Assembly (NCBI GenBank): GCA_026709085.1
Contig: JAPOTR010000034.1
Span: forward strand, 118,802-182,801
Direction: 5' to 3'
DNA: 64,000 bases
Source of the DNA: Cyanobacteria bacterium MAG CAR3_bin_5
GTDB lineage: Bacteria; Cyanobacteriota; Cyanobacteriia; PCC-6307; Cyanobiaceae
In this document: positions 18,482 through 27,974 of the stretch, in pieces
How the letters are laid out: every line of letters begins with the position of its first letter
Position numbering within the stretch: position 1 is the first letter of the stretch
The notes under the pieces: model-generated
What the model saw: only the letters and a program-made list of their open reading frames with translations
Database searches by the model: none
Told to the model about the DNA's origin: nothing
Position numbers and translations under genes: made by a program

Positions 18482-19384
18482 ATGGCCTCCCTCCGGAAGC
18501 GGCGCCCGGAAAACGTGAGCGGACCGTTCTATGTGGACAGCAGTTGCATTGACTGCGGTGCCTGCTGGCAGTGGGATCCCCAGCACTTCGAGGATCATGG
18601 CCACCAGGCCCGGGTCCGGGCCCAGCCCCAGCCCGGGGAGGAGACGGAGCGGGCACTCATGGCGGCGCAGGCCTGTCCGGTGGCGGCCATCGGCGCCCCG
18701 CCCGGTCTGCTGCGCCAAGCCCCTCCCCAGGGATTTCCCGCACTGATCACCCGCCATCCCGCTGGGGACGTGTACTACTGCGGCTGGAGTTCACGGCGCA
18801 GTTATGGGGCCAGCAGCTACCTGGTGGCGCGTCCCCAGGGAAACGTGCTGATTGATTCCCCCCGCTACAACCGGCCCCTTAGCCAGGCGATTACAGCCCG
18901 GGGCGGGCTGGCCGCCATGGTGCTGAGCCACCGGGACGACGTGGCGGATCACAAGCGTTGGGCCCAGGTATTTGATTGTCCCCGCTGGATTCACCACGCT
19001 GACGTGGATGCCGCGCCGGACGCCGAGCATTGCCTGGAAGGCCATGACCCGGTAAGGCTTCAGGAGGACCTGCAACTGATCCCCACCCCCGGTCATACGG
19101 CAGGCTCCATGGTGGCGGTGCTGGGGGCAGGCGGCCGGGATGCCCAGCAGGTGCTGTTCAGTGGAGATCACCTCTGGTGGGACCCACGGGGCCAGCGCCT
19201 TGAGGCGTCCCGGCGCTATTGCTGGTGGAGTTGGCCGGAGCAGGTACGCTCCCTCGCCAAACTGCAACACCTGAACGTGGGCTGGCTCCTGCCTGGTCAT
19301 GGGGATCGCCATTGTCTTGCTCCGGGGGAATGGCAGCGCCACCTCAAAGCACTCCTGGCAGCCGTTGAAGACGCCGGCCCGTAG
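18482..19384 (+). CDS. Ferredoxin domain fused to MBL-fold hydrolase
   Basis: A 300-residue protein from ATG 18482. Residues 15-65 form a ferredoxin-like cluster region (SSCIDCGACWQWDP with a distant CPVAAIG). The rest is a metallo-beta-lactamase fold with the metal motif SHRDDVADHKRW (HxxDxxxDH variant), the His of TPGHTAGSM, SGDHLWWDP and the terminal LPGHGDRH. Cyanobacteria carry such fusions widely, and the physiological substrate is unknown. Glyoxalase-II-like or flavodiiron-like chemistry is possible. An upstream in-frame ATG-less extension to 18455 is unlikely to be coding. Confidence 0.88.
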   Translation: MASLRKRRPENVSGPFYVDSSCIDCGACWQWDPQHFEDHGHQARVRAQPQPGEETERALMAAQACPVAAIGAPPGLLRQAPPQGFPALITRHPAGDVYYCGWSSRRSYGASSYLVARPQGNVLIDSPRYNRPLSQAITARGGLAAMVLSHRDDVADHKRWAQVFDCPRWIHHADVDAAPDAEHCLEGHDPVRLQEDLQLIPTPGHTAGSMVAVLGAGGRDAQQVLFSGDHLWWDPRGQRLEASRRYCWWSWPEQVRSLAKLQHLNVGWLLPGHGDRHCLAPGEWQRHLKALLAAVEDAGP

Positions 19385-19593
19385 GCTTCGTAACTCTGGG
19401 CTCAGGCCCCATCGTGACTGTCCGGGCCCTCCCCCGCTGCACGGTCTGGATGACTTTCGTGGCCAGAAGACCGGCATCTACTGTGCCGCCGCCACCAAGG
19501 GTAAGATCGGCATCCCCACTCCCCTCTGCCCCTTGCATCAGAACAGTAGAGAGAAGGAGAGGTTGAGGGAGTGGGGATGTAGCCCCAACCCAT

Positions 19594-19977
19594 TCAATCC
19601 TGGACGTAATCACGGCCGCTCTCAAGGCATGCCTCGGCCCGCTGCAATTCCCGGCCCAGGTACAGGGCATGGTCCAGTCGGCTCACGGGACACGGATCCG
19701 CCTCTTCCACCAGGCGAATGCCCACCTCCTTGGCGGAACACCCCCGGTAGGTGGCCACAGGTTGACGGGGCGCCCCGTCACGACAGGCCAACACCTCCCC
19801 CGTCTCCGGATCCGCGGCAAGCCCCTGGTCGTTAATGGTGTTGCTGTAGTGTTCAACAACAATGTCGCCGGCGTTCCGATCCAGGGAAATCAGAAAATAG
19901 CCGGAAGGATCAAGAGCAATCGCACGGCGGGAGAGACGATCATCATGGCGCCGCCGTTGCTGGGGAGTCATGGCCAT
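19594..19977 (-). CDS. DUF4346 family cyanobacterial protein
   Basis: A 127-residue soluble protein from ATG 19977 (an ATG two codons later is equally possible). The core reads ALDPSGYFLISLDRNAGDIV, then VEHYSNTINDQGLAADPETG and GCSAKEVGIRL. This matches the DUF4346 family as I recall it, found nearly only in cyanobacteria and without assigned function. It lies tail to tail with the MBL gene, leaving about 210 bp between them in which I see no gene. Confidence 0.75.
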   Translation of the reverse strand: MAMTPQQRRRHDDRLSRRAIALDPSGYFLISLDRNAGDIVVEHYSNTINDQGLAADPETGEVLACRDGAPRQPVATYRGCSAKEVGIRLVEEADPCPVSRLDHALYLGRELQRAEACLESGRDYVQD

Positions 19978-20006
19978 GGGGGCGATTCTACACCCAGGGT
20001 GGGCAA

Positions 20007-21170
20007 TCAGGAGCGGGAATGTAACGGCATCCGGGCATTCAAGCTGTTGATTTGTTGGACCAGACGGCGATTGCTTTCCGGTAGCCAAGCCCGCAACAGT
20101 TGATCCAGCGTGGGATCAAACCAGCGGTGCAGACAGGTGAACGGTTCCCCTTGAAAGCCCCGTCGTTGCTTGTGACTCCCTCCCGCACCGGGATCAAACT
20201 GCTGGATTCCCTGGGCAATGGCCCAGTTGATCGGGGTGTAGTAGCAGGTTTCAAAGTGGAGACCGTTCACCTCCACGTCACTGCCCCAGTACCGTCCCCA
20301 CAATTGGCGGCCGTTGCGGAGACAGAGGCTCATGGCCACCGGCGCCAGGGGATCCCCTTCATGGGCGCTGAACAACACCAGATGGCGTCGGAGGCGTTGT
20401 TCCGCCAGTTGGAAAAAGTCTTCCGTGAGGTATTTACTGCCCCAGGGACCCCAGCGGGCACAGTGGGCGCTGTAGAAGCCGTGCATCCGCTGCACCATGC
20501 CCGGGGGGATCTCCTCCCCCGCCATGGGGGTGAGACTGATGCCCGCCCGGGCAACGGCGTTGCGCTCCCGCTTGATGTTGCGCCGTTGATTGGCAGTAAA
20601 GCGGGCCAGGTAATCCGTGAAATCGGCTTCACCGGTGCGCCGCCATTCACTGCGCAGTTGCAGCCAGGGGGCGCAACCGGCCTGCTCCGCCAGCACCGCC
20701 CAATCCGCCGCGGCATAGAGAAAGTTGGCGCTGAGAATACCGTTGCGCCGGCACAGATCGTCCACCAGCTTGAGCATGTATTGGGTCATGGCTTGCTGGT
20801 CTTCGCCGGGCGCCGTGAAGAAGCGGTACCCCAGGGCAGGGGTGAGGGGACTCATGCCCAGCAGCTTGGGGTAGTACTCCAGCCCCAGTTGTCCCGCCAC
20901 TTGGGCAAACGCCTGGTCAAAGACAAACTCCCCGTAGCTGTGGGCCTTGAGATAGAGGGGCGCCACCGCAATCAATTCCTGGCGACGCCAGAGGCTGAGG
21001 TGGCAACTCTGCCAGCCATGGCGAGGCGTGACGGCGCCGGAGAGTTCCAGGCAATGGAGCCAGTCCCAGGAAAAGTGGGGCAGGTCGTGGGGCGCCGCCA
21101 AGGCCTGCCATGCAGGTTGTGGAATCTCGGTAATGGATCGATGCCAGCGGGCCTGTAAATCCGCCCCCAT
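20007..21170 (-). CDS. FemAB/GNAT-like N-acyltransferase (PF04339 type)
   Basis: A 387-residue protein from ATG 21170. Family marks include WDWLHCLELSGAV near the start, VAPLYLKAHSYGEFVFDQAF and RRNIKRERNAVARAGI in the linker. Later come HGFYSAHCARWGPWGSKYL and GRYWGSDVEVNGLHFETCYY near the end. Members are double-GNAT proteins related to FemAB and often labelled peptidoglycan-related; the substrate is unknown. Divergent from the sodium symporter gene with about 50 bp between starts. Confidence 0.8.
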   Translation of the reverse strand: MGADLQARWHRSITEIPQPAWQALAAPHDLPHFSWDWLHCLELSGAVTPRHGWQSCHLSLWRRQELIAVAPLYLKAHSYGEFVFDQAFAQVAGQLGLEYYPKLLGMSPLTPALGYRFFTAPGEDQQAMTQYMLKLVDDLCRRNGILSANFLYAAADWAVLAEQAGCAPWLQLRSEWRRTGEADFTDYLARFTANQRRNIKRERNAVARAGISLTPMAGEEIPPGMVQRMHGFYSAHCARWGPWGSKYLTEDFFQLAEQRLRRHLVLFSAHEGDPLAPVAMSLCLRNGRQLWGRYWGSDVEVNGLHFETCYYTPINWAIAQGIQQFDPGAGGSHKQRRGFQGEPFTCLHRWFDPTLDQLLRAWLPESNRRLVQQINSLNARMPLHSRS

Positions 21171-21220
21171 GAGGCCTGTTCCGGTGTGTGTACATTGTGA
21201 CGCTCCTGCATGGATTGGGG

Positions 21221-22603
21221 ATGGCCGGTCTTGAGAACGCCAACTCCGCTCCATCGGCCCCGTCCGCCAGTGCCCGGCAGGGCTGGAGCTCTTCCCTGGG
21301 TTTTGTGCTGGCGGCAGCGGGCAGCGCCATCGGCCTGGGCAATCTCTGGGGGCTCACCTATCGGGTCGCCCTGGGTGGGGGCATGGCCTTTCTTGTGCTT
21401 TACCTGGTGGCCGTTGTGGTGCTGGGCTTCCCGCTGTTGTTGGCGGAACTGGCCCTGGGGCGCCATACACGACGCTCGCCTCTGCTGGCCACGGTGGCGG
21501 TGGGCGGCGCCTCCTGGCGGCCACTGGGTTGGCTCTTCCCCCTCGGCAGCGCCCTGATCCTCGGATATTACGCCGTCATTGCCGGCTGGGTGGCGCAGGC
21601 CTTGCTGGCGGTGCTTCAGGGGCGTCTCCCCACGGACCAGGCCGGCGCCGACGCCTTTTTTCTCAAGCTGAGCCAGGGATGGGCCGAAGGGGTGGCCTAT
21701 GGGCTGGTGTTGGCGCTGACGGTCGCCGTGGTGGCCACCGGGGTGCAACAGGGGATTGAGCGGCTGAGCCGCTGGTCCATGCCGGCCCTGCTGGTGCTGC
21801 TCACGGGGTTGGTGATCTGGTCCGCCTCCCTTGCGGACGCCCCGGCACGGTATGAAGAGGCGCTGCTGCAATGGCGCTGGTCCGACTGGCTGAATCCCCG
21901 AATCCTGCGGCAAGCCTTCAGCCAGGCCTTCTTCTCCCTGGGTCTGGGCAGCGGCGCCATGGTGGCCTATGGGTCCCATCTCGGGCAGCGTGAGCCGCTG
22001 CCCCGGCAGGCGGCCATCGTCACGGCCCTGGACACGGGCGTCGGTCTCATGGCGGTGCTCATCATTGTCCCCTTGATGAGCGCCGTTGTGGTGGGGCGGC
22101 AGGGTGGCGCCGGCGCCGTGGGCAGCCTCTTCGTGGCCATCCCCCTGGGCTTTGCCTCCCTGGGCAATGCAGGACCGCCACTGATGGCAGCGTTCTTTTT
22201 CCTGGCCAGCCTTGCCGCCGTCACCTCGGCCGTTGCCCTGCTGGAGGCGCCCGTCGCTGTGGTGATGGACCGCCTGGGCTGGGGGCGAGCAAGGACCGCC
22301 TGGAGCACCGGGGCGGTGGTGGCCCTGCTGGGGCTGCCCGCTCTACTGCGTACGGATCTGCTGATGGCCAGCCATGACTTGTTTGGCGGGGTGGTGTTAA
22401 TGGCCAGTGGGTTGTTGCTCAGCCTGCTGATGGGCTGGGTGGCGCCACGGCAATTGACGGAGGAGTTGTCCCAACTTCCCGCCCCCCTGCTGCGGGGGGT
22501 GCTGCTGAGCCTGCGCTGGGCGGCGCCCCTACTGCTTGGGGGCGTCCTTGCCCTGTCCTGCATGGAGATGATTCAGCCGGGAATCCCTCTTCTCGGGATG
22601 TGA
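21221..22603 (+). CDS. Sodium-dependent transporter (NSS/SNF family)
   Basis: A 460-residue, roughly 12-helix membrane protein of the neurotransmitter:sodium symporter family. The first helix has the Na+/substrate signature GFVLAAAGSAIGLGNLW (unwound TM1), followed by LLLAELALGRHTR. Bacterial homologues import amino acids or related compounds with sodium, which suits a marine cell. The start is taken at ATG 21221; a GTG at 21188 is in frame but overlaps the divergent promoter region. Confidence 0.9.
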   Translation: MAGLENANSAPSAPSASARQGWSSSLGFVLAAAGSAIGLGNLWGLTYRVALGGGMAFLVLYLVAVVVLGFPLLLAELALGRHTRRSPLLATVAVGGASWRPLGWLFPLGSALILGYYAVIAGWVAQALLAVLQGRLPTDQAGADAFFLKLSQGWAEGVAYGLVLALTVAVVATGVQQGIERLSRWSMPALLVLLTGLVIWSASLADAPARYEEALLQWRWSDWLNPRILRQAFSQAFFSLGLGSGAMVAYGSHLGQREPLPRQAAIVTALDTGVGLMAVLIIVPLMSAVVVGRQGGAGAVGSLFVAIPLGFASLGNAGPPLMAAFFFLASLAAVTSAVALLEAPVAVVMDRLGWGRARTAWSTGAVVALLGLPALLRTDLLMASHDLFGGVVLMASGLLLSLLMGWVAPRQLTEELSQLPAPLLRGVLLSLRWAAPLLLGGVLALSCMEMIQPGIPLLGM

Positions 22604-23210
22604 CTGCTTGCTGGAATCCATAATCTGGAGCAACAGCGTTCCGTCCCCACGTAACCGCAACATGATTGTTGTCTGTGCATCTGGCGTTCAGTGTCGGGGA
22701 CGGCGCCGGTCCGTCGGGGGCAAGACCTAACCAGACGGTGTGGCGAAAAGAACGCAGTTGGAGACCAAAACACCACCAAGCCCTTCCCCATGCCGTGTGG
22801 GAGGGAAGTTGCCTTACCGAGGCTTGGGTCGGCTTGCCGAACATCCAGAGGCGAACCCAGCCCTAAGCAGCTAAGCAGCCCCCCTTCGTGGTGCGGGGAA
22901 AGGCTTTGCAGGCCGTGCCGGGTGGTTGACGCGCGTCCCTGCCAGGTCGTGCAGTAGCTGCCAAAGACGAACCAATAGGTCCTGCCCAACTGCGCGTTGT
23001 GGCCTCCGTCTTCCTTGCCGGTCGTCAAGCCGCGGGCGGAGGGACTGAATGCGCTTAGGCAGGCGGTGAACATGCACGACGCCTGTGGGGTCGGTTCCTA
23101 AACATTGACTCTAATTCTGGTAAAATTAGCCTGATAAGGCAGGCGTGGCCTACCTTGTTACCTTTAGCACTTACCTACATAAGCCCCTATGAAGGGCCGC
23201 CTTATCAAGT
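22604..23210. other. 607-bp interval without recognisable gene
   Basis: No frame here shows a protein family I recognise. The longest antisense frame (22573-23073) has no coherent domain and overlaps the symporter's 3' end. Several GC-rich stretches could pair (for example around 22800-22840), so a structured RNA is possible. I could not find RNase P RNA, tmRNA or SRP RNA core motifs. An AT-rich segment at 23100-23125 (TTGACT then TAAAAT) has the wrong spacing for a standard promoter. Confidence 0.4.
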
Positions 23211-23468
23211 TTATTGTTGTTCTTCCAAGTCTGCCAACTCTTGATCGACCAACTTTTTACCGATTTTACTTAAGGAATACAGTATGTCCAAACTGTTACG
23301 GACGGTTCCCTCAACTTTGTCTCTGGCTGTTTTGTCCTGCAACACGTCATTAACGACTCCCTTGACTTGGTCCTGTGGCGCTGACCGTGTTCCGCCACAG
23401 GACGCCAGGCATAGGGAAACAGCTACGGTGAAAGCGCCAACCAAAGATCTGGCGGGAAAACGGGACAA
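23211..23468 (-). CDS. Small predicted lipoprotein
   Basis: From TTG 23468 the frame gives 85 residues: a short basic start, a hydrophobic stretch GAFTVAVSLCLASC ending in a lipobox LASC (lipidation at residue 24), then a charged helical part (VNDVLQDKTARDKVEGTVRN) with a glutamate-rich end. It would be an anchored periplasmic or outer-membrane lipoprotein of unknown role. The start is uncertain. A strong AGGAGG at about 23510 precedes an ATG in the wrong frame that stops at once, so the 5' end may have been altered by the neighbouring transposase relic. Confidence 0.55.
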   Translation of the reverse strand: MSRFPARSLVGAFTVAVSLCLASCGGTRSAPQDQVKGVVNDVLQDKTARDKVEGTVRNSLDILYSLSKIGKKLVDQELADLEEQQ

Positions 23469-23589
23469 AGCTGAAACTGATGTTGTGATTTTCCCATAGT
23501 TATCCCATAGATATCCTCCTGTCAAGCAGGCGGAGGGCAGCGCCTCCTGGTGCTGGGTGGGCTGGGAGGCCCCATGGCCTGTTCCCTTG

Positions 23590-24381
23590 CCCCACTGATG
23601 ACGCCGTCCTCCCTTCCCTAGGAGGTGGGAATACAGGAACGACGGTGGGGATGCAGAAACCGGCTTCGGCCTGGAGAGGGGGCCACATGGGGTGTGACGC
23701 CCCGCCGGCCCATGAAGCCACGAACCCTTTGTGTCGTAGCCCTTATCCGCACCGATGGTTCCGGGATGCTCACCGGAACGGGCAGCCGCCATCTGCCGGG
23801 TAGCCTGCCATTCGCCAATGTCACCCGGCTATCCACCACCAAGTGGCGCCGGTTGTCCATGAGCACGTGACCCGGTAGCTGCACGGCAGGCTGGACCTTA
23901 CTGCGCCGCGCCAAGCAGCCATCAGGGCGCTACTGCTGCGATGGGCGCCAGGGAGCCTGGGATGCCCAGGCCGGCAGCAGAGCGCCATCCACCGAGAACC
24001 TGTCGTTGCTCAGCAGTGGTTGCGCCTCTCCATCCCCAGCAGTAGAGCCAGCACCTTCTCGTTCAGCAGGCGCTCCCGTTCTTGCCGAAGCGGGTCTGAT
24101 GCCGGATGGGGCGTCTGCTCCAAGACCCGCAAGCCACCGGCACAATATGTTGTAGGCCAACTGTTCCAACAAGAGTTCCTCGGAACACAGGCCGTAGATG
24201 GTCTGCAGCAACAGCGCCCGCAACAACTGCTCAGGTGGGATCGACAGGCACCAGGGGCCCTGTACAACCCATCAAACGCCCTCTCCAGACCCTTCAATGG
24301 CTCACGGGCCAGTGCGTATCCGCCGCAGCGGATGCTTCGCAGGAAGCCTCTCCTCTGTCCACACCTACGAAACAGGGACAT
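23590..24381 (-). mobile_element. Transposase relic (IS1182/IS5-like)
   Basis: Fragments in alternating frames read ALLLQTIYGLCSEELLLEQL, AYNILCRWLAGLG, ERERLLNEKVL, SNDRFSVDGALLPAWASQ, DNRRHLVVDSRVTLANG and GADKGYDTKG, in the order found in DUF772/Transposase_11 proteins. Multiple frameshifts and a missing C-terminus show it is dead. It is a different family from the IS at 27975. The ends could not be located exactly. Confidence 0.75.
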
Positions 24382-24499
24382 CGTCCCCTCTTGCTACACC
24401 CCAACAATCCTTATGACGCTCACCTGTGGAGCCCCTCAGGCCTTCTCTTCAAACTCTTATGGCGGTTTACGCCACTCTACATTTGTCATTCTCCGTCAA

Positions 24500-25522
24500 T
24501 CAGGATCCCAGCGTTGTGGCCAACAGGTAGAGCAAGGCCATGCGGATGGGGATGCCGTGGCTCACTTGTCGGTTCACGAGGCAACGCTGCGGCTCGGCCA
24601 ACAACCGGCTGCTCAACTCCACATCCCGATTCACGGGACCAGGGTGCAACACCGGCGCATCGGCGCGGCAGCGTTCCAGGCGCGCATGGGTGATGCCGTA
24701 GGCCCGGTGGTAATCCTCCAAATTGGGAATCAGGTGACGCTGGGCCCGCTCTTTCTGGAGCCGCAGGGTGATGACGGCATCCACGTCCGTCAAGGCTTCG
24801 TCCAGATTGCGGAACAGGTGAATCCTTCCCCGCCGGGGGACGGGATCCGTGATGCAGCCTGGGGGCATGGCGGCGAGGAAGTCGGCAAAACAGTTGGGCA
24901 ACAGGGCGCTGGGTCCACAGAGGTGGATGGTGGCGCCCGCTGCGCTCAGCGCCCAAAGATTGGAGCGAGCCACCCGGGAATGGAGAATGTCGCCAACAAT
25001 GGCAATGGTGCGGCCAGCCAGGGCCTCCATGGTGGGCTGGCGGGGAGCAAAGTGACGGGCCAGGGTGAAGAGGTCCAGCAGGGCCTGGCTGGGGTGGCCA
25101 TGGAGGCCGTCTCCCCCGTTCAGCACCGCAACCCTGTGGCCCATGGCCTCCAGATCCTGGGCCACCACACCAGGGACGCCGCTGCCGCTGTGGCGGACCA
25201 CCAGCAATTCGGCGCCCATGGCGGCATAGGTGAGGGCTGTATCCAGGAGGCTTTCTCCTTTCGCCAGGGCGCTGGCGGCCGGCGTAAAGCTGGCAACGTC
25301 GGCCGAGAGCCGCCGGGCGGCAATTTCAAAGCTGGTGCGGGTGCGGGTGCTGGGCTCAAAGAACAGCGTTGCCACCATTCGTCCCTGCAAGGCCGGCAAC
25401 CGCCGTGGTCCCTGGCTGGGGAGGGCCCGGAAACGCTCCGCCAACTCCAGCACCAACTCGAAATCCTGCCGTCCCAGTACAGCAAGATCCAGCAGATGGC
25501 GGTGACTCCAGTGGTTGTTCAG
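24500..25522 (-). CDS. pyrB: Aspartate carbamoyltransferase catalytic subunit
   Basis: About 340 residues. It has the carbamoyl-phosphate loop [19 protein letters not shown] near residue 50, the second-substrate segment [12 protein letters not shown], and the domain-closure motif [12 protein letters not shown] near residue 290. It catalyses the first committed step of pyrimidine synthesis. Family homology begins at [12 protein letters not shown] with no ATG, GTG or TTG nearby in frame. The first codon that fits is CTG 25522, which overlaps the mpg stop as CTGA, mirroring the common ATGA coupling. The gene is otherwise complete. Confidence 0.93.
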   Translation of the reverse strand: MNNHWSHRHLLDLAVLGRQDFELVLELAERFRALPSQGPRRLPALQGRMVATLFFEPSTRTRTSFEIAARRLSADVASFTPAASALAKGESLLDTALTYAAMGAELLVVRHSGSGVPGVVAQDLEAMGHRVAVLNGGDGLHGHPSQALLDLFTLARHFAPRQPTMEALAGRTIAIVGDILHSRVARSNLWALSAAGATIHLCGPSALLPNCFADFLAAMPPGCITDPVPRRGRIHLFRNLDEALTDVDAVITLRLQKERAQRHLIPNLEDYHRAYGITHARLERCRADAPVLHPGPVNRDVELSSRLLAEPQRCLVNRQVSHGIPIRMALLYLLATTLGS

Positions 25523-26181
25523 GATTCCAAAAGCTGCCGGCTGCTCCAGCAGTGTGCCGGCTGGGGCCGTTGATCCCCCGGGGTGCGGCGGCTGATGCCG
25601 CGACTGGCGCCCAGATACCACCGCCAGGCCAATTCCTGGCCCCGGGAGATGCCGATCCGCTGCCCATGGCGCAGGTCCATGGCGCCGCTGGCCATGGCTG
25701 CCGCCACCGCTGGCGGGCGGCCCATGAGCCACAGCCCTGCCGTGGGGTCGGTGACCGGTTGGCCGTCAAAGGAACGGTCAATGCCCAGGCAACGGCAAAG
25801 GAGGCCCGGCCCCGCTGCCCGCCGCTCGCGATCCACAGCCAGGGGAAGATCCAAGGCCCGCAGGAGCACGCCACTGGCCCAGCCGGGACGATCCGTCACC
25901 ACGTTGCAGCAGTGATGCACACCGTAGCTGGTGTAGACGTAAAAATGCCCCGGCTCGCCAAAAAGGGTTGCGTTGCCGGAACTGCGGCGGCGGTATCCAT
26001 GGCAGGCAGGCTCGCTCTGGCAATAGGCTTCCGCTTCCACAATCACCCCCCAGCGCAGTTGCCGCCCGTCACGACGCACCAGCAGACAGCCCAGTAAATC
26101 GGGCGCCACCGCGGCAGCGGGGCGGTGTAATGCTTCCAGGGAGAGAGGCGGCCCATGACCAGGGTCATCGTCCGCCGCCAT
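25519..26181 (-). CDS. mpg: 3-methyladenine DNA glycosylase (AAG/MPG type)
   Basis: About 220 residues from ATG 26181 (an in-frame ATG at 26235 would overlap the divergent small gene). Family features: [12 protein letters not shown], the catalytic Glu region [16 protein letters not shown], the intercalating-Tyr region [17 protein letters not shown] and [12 protein letters not shown]. It removes alkylated purines from DNA. It is followed by pyrB with a 4-base overlap, so the two form a pair. The last 30 residues are less conserved. Confidence 0.88.
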   Translation of the reverse strand: MAADDDPGHGPPLSLEALHRPAAAVAPDLLGCLLVRRDGRQLRWGVIVEAEAYCQSEPACHGYRRRSSGNATLFGEPGHFYVYTSYGVHHCCNVVTDRPGWASGVLLRALDLPLAVDRERRAAGPGLLCRCLGIDRSFDGQPVTDPTAGLWLMGRPPAVAAAMASGAMDLRHGQRIGISRGQELAWRWYLGASRGISRRTPGDQRPQPAHCWSSRQLLES

Positions 26182-26233
26182 GGTTGGCGAAATGGGCAGC
26201 GGCGGCCAAACTGGTTCTGCTTCCGTTTGCGCC

Positions 26234-26371
26234 ATGGACGCTTCCGTACCTGATTTCAGCCGCCTGCTGTTGCTGGCCTCCATCCTCTTCGTGGCCACGG
26301 CCCTCTACTTCGGAACCCAGGGAGGGTTCTACGACAGTGACGACTACCATGGCAACGGTTCAGCCCATTGA
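26234..26371 (+). CDS. Small single-helix membrane protein
   Basis: A 45-residue frame from ATG 26234: short acidic start, one hydrophobic helix ([19 protein letters not shown]) and a conspicuous tail [16 protein letters not shown]. It resembles small proteins I remember from marine Synechococcus genomes that have no assigned role. The single helix and acidic tail would fit a thylakoid or plasma membrane subunit. Its ATG is exactly back to back with an alternative mpg start (CCATGG). Confidence 0.6.
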   Translation: MDASVPDFSRLLLLASILFVATALYFGTQGGFYDSDDYHGNGSAH

Positions 26372-26437
26372 TTGATCAGCGATCAACGCCATGGGGCCGC
26401 CACAGGCATGCACTGGCTGCATCGTTGCTGATCCGGC

Positions 26438-26764
26438 CTAGGTGGCCTCACCACCGGACCCATCGGAACTGCCCTGGCTGATCTGCTCCTCCACGGGGCA
26501 GTCTTCAGCGGTGAGCAGATCCTCGCTTCCCCCAATACGGGGCACGCTGGAGAGACGACTCATCACCGAGCCCACGGAATCGAGCCGCACCATTTCCTGC
26601 CAGGCTTGCAGTTCGCCGTCCTCATCGGTTTCATACCGCAGGGTCACCACCCCGCCACTGACCTCGACAACCTGGGCCTGCTCAATCCAGCGCTGCTGAT
26701 CGGACAGGAACACCCATACGGGACGCCCCGCACACTGGGCCTCGTAGAGCTTGCGGTCGAACAT
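26438..26764 (-). CDS. DUF6679-like cyanobacterial protein
   Basis: A 108-residue soluble protein starting MFDRKLYEAQCAGRPVWVFL, followed by LSDQQRWIEQAQVVEVSG and LRYETDEDGELQAWQEMVRL. This matches the cyanobacterial DUF6679 family from memory; no function is known. The last 35 residues are acidic and likely disordered. It stands alone, divergent from the creatininase-like gene, about 90 bp away. Confidence 0.7.
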   Translation of the reverse strand: MFDRKLYEAQCAGRPVWVFLSDQQRWIEQAQVVEVSGGVVTLRYETDEDGELQAWQEMVRLDSVGSVMSRLSSVPRIGGSEDLLTAEDCPVEEQISQGSSDGSGGEAT

Positions 26765-26854
26765 GGGCCTCCCTTAATCACCCGGTCGCCAACCGCCTGC
26801 CGGTGATTGGAGACAATTTAGGGCCACAGGACTTTCAATGAGACCGTGTCCGCA

Positions 26855-27628
26855 ATGAGAATTTCCCTTGAACCCCGGAGTTGGCGACTTCAGCTTTGGA
26901 CCTGGCCGGAGGTGGAATGCTATCTGGAGCGCAACAAAGGCGTGATCGTGCCCCTGGGCTCTACCGAACAGCACGGCCCCACGGGGGCCATCGGGACGGA
27001 TGCCCTCACCGCTGACGCCGTGGCCCAGGCCGTGGCGGAGCGCAGCCGCGTGGTGGTGACCCCGCCCCAGCCGTTTGGCATGGCCGAACATCACCTGGGA
27101 TTTCCGGGCACCGTCAGTCTCCAACCCAGCACCCTGCTGGCCCTGTTGCGGGACGTGGTGGTTTCCCTGGCCCGCCATGGCTTCGAGCGGGTGTACGTGA
27201 TCAACGGCCATGGGGGCAACATGGCCACCGCCCGGGCTGCATTCAGCGAGGCCTACGACCGCACAGCCAGCCTGGGCCTGGCCAGTGCGCCCCGGCTGCG
27301 CTGCAAACTGGCCAACTGGTTTCTGGCGCCGGCGGTCATGGGCTATGCCCGTCAACTCTATGGTGAGCGGGAAGGCCAGCACGCCACCCCCAGCGAGATC
27401 GCCCTGACGCTCCATCTCTACCCCCAGCTAGCCCGGAAACTCAGGCCCTTGCCCGAACCTGCGCCCGTGGGCCCCATCCACGGCTGGGAGGACTTCCGTC
27501 GCCGCTACCCCGATGGCCGGATGGGTTCCGATCCCTCCCTGGCCACGGCGGCAGCGGGGAAGGAATTGCTGGAGCGGGCCGCCACGGCCCTGGGGGAGGA
27601 TCTTCAGCGCTTCCTGCAAGCCCCCTGA
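26855..27628 (+). CDS. Creatininase family amidohydrolase
   Basis: A 257-residue protein with [20 protein letters not shown] (metal-binding Glu, His, Asp) near residue 35, [10 protein letters not shown] near residue 115 and the Glu of [11 protein letters not shown]. These are the metal ligands of the creatinine amidohydrolase fold. In cyanobacteria, members are of unknown substrate; riboflavin-related or mycofactocin-type cyclic amide hydrolysis are known from relatives. Start ATG 26855. The gene runs into gatC with about 40 bp between them. Confidence 0.85.
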   Translation: MRISLEPRSWRLQLWTWPEVECYLERNKGVIVPLGSTEQHGPTGAIGTDALTADAVAQAVAERSRVVVTPPQPFGMAEHHLGFPGTVSLQPSTLLALLRDVVVSLARHGFERVYVINGHGGNMATARAAFSEAYDRTASLGLASAPRLRCKLANWFLAPAVMGYARQLYGEREGQHATPSEIALTLHLYPQLARKLRPLPEPAPVGPIHGWEDFRRRYPDGRMGSDPSLATAAAGKELLERAATALGEDLQRFLQAP

Positions 27629-27668
27629 GGCGCCGGGGTTCTATGGTGCAGACCGTCGTGGCCGTGTC

Positions 27669-27974
27669 ATGGGCTCAATCAACAGGGACGATGTGCGCCA
27701 TGTGGCCCGGCTGGCCCGGCTGGCCTTGCCGGAGGAACAAATCGCAACCATCACCGGCCAACTGGAACCCATCCTGGACTACGTGTCCCACTTGCAGTCC
27801 ATCGATACCACCGGTGTGCCACCCACCACCCGGGCGGTGGAGGTGGTGAACGTGACCCGGGCGGACCAAGTGATCCCGGCAACTCTGCGAGAGGGGCTGC
27901 TCAACCAGGCTCCCCAGCGGGAGGGTGACCTGCTGGTGGTGCCCCGCCTCCTGGCGGACCAGGAGGCGGGCTAG
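27669..27974 (+). CDS. gatC: Asp/Glu-tRNA(Asn/Gln) amidotransferase subunit C
   Basis: A 101-residue protein beginning [20 protein letters not shown], the canonical GatC start, and continuing [20 protein letters not shown]. GatC stabilises the GatAB amidotransferase that makes Gln-tRNA(Gln) from Glu-tRNA(Gln). gatA and gatB are not in the window, which is common. Its stop TAG forms part of the CTAG target into which the IS at 27975 inserted; the protein is not changed by the insertion. Confidence 0.92.
   Translation: MGSINRDDVRHVARLARLALPEEQIATITGQLEPILDYVSHLQSIDTTGVPPTTRAVEVVNVTRADQVIPATLREGLLNQAPQREGDLLVVPRLLADQEAG

Noticed and set aside
22573..23073. 166-residue frame on the - strand downstream of the symporter
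   Set aside because: No recognisable domain, overlaps the symporter 3' end, and competing frames are equally open; kept only as an unexplained interval.
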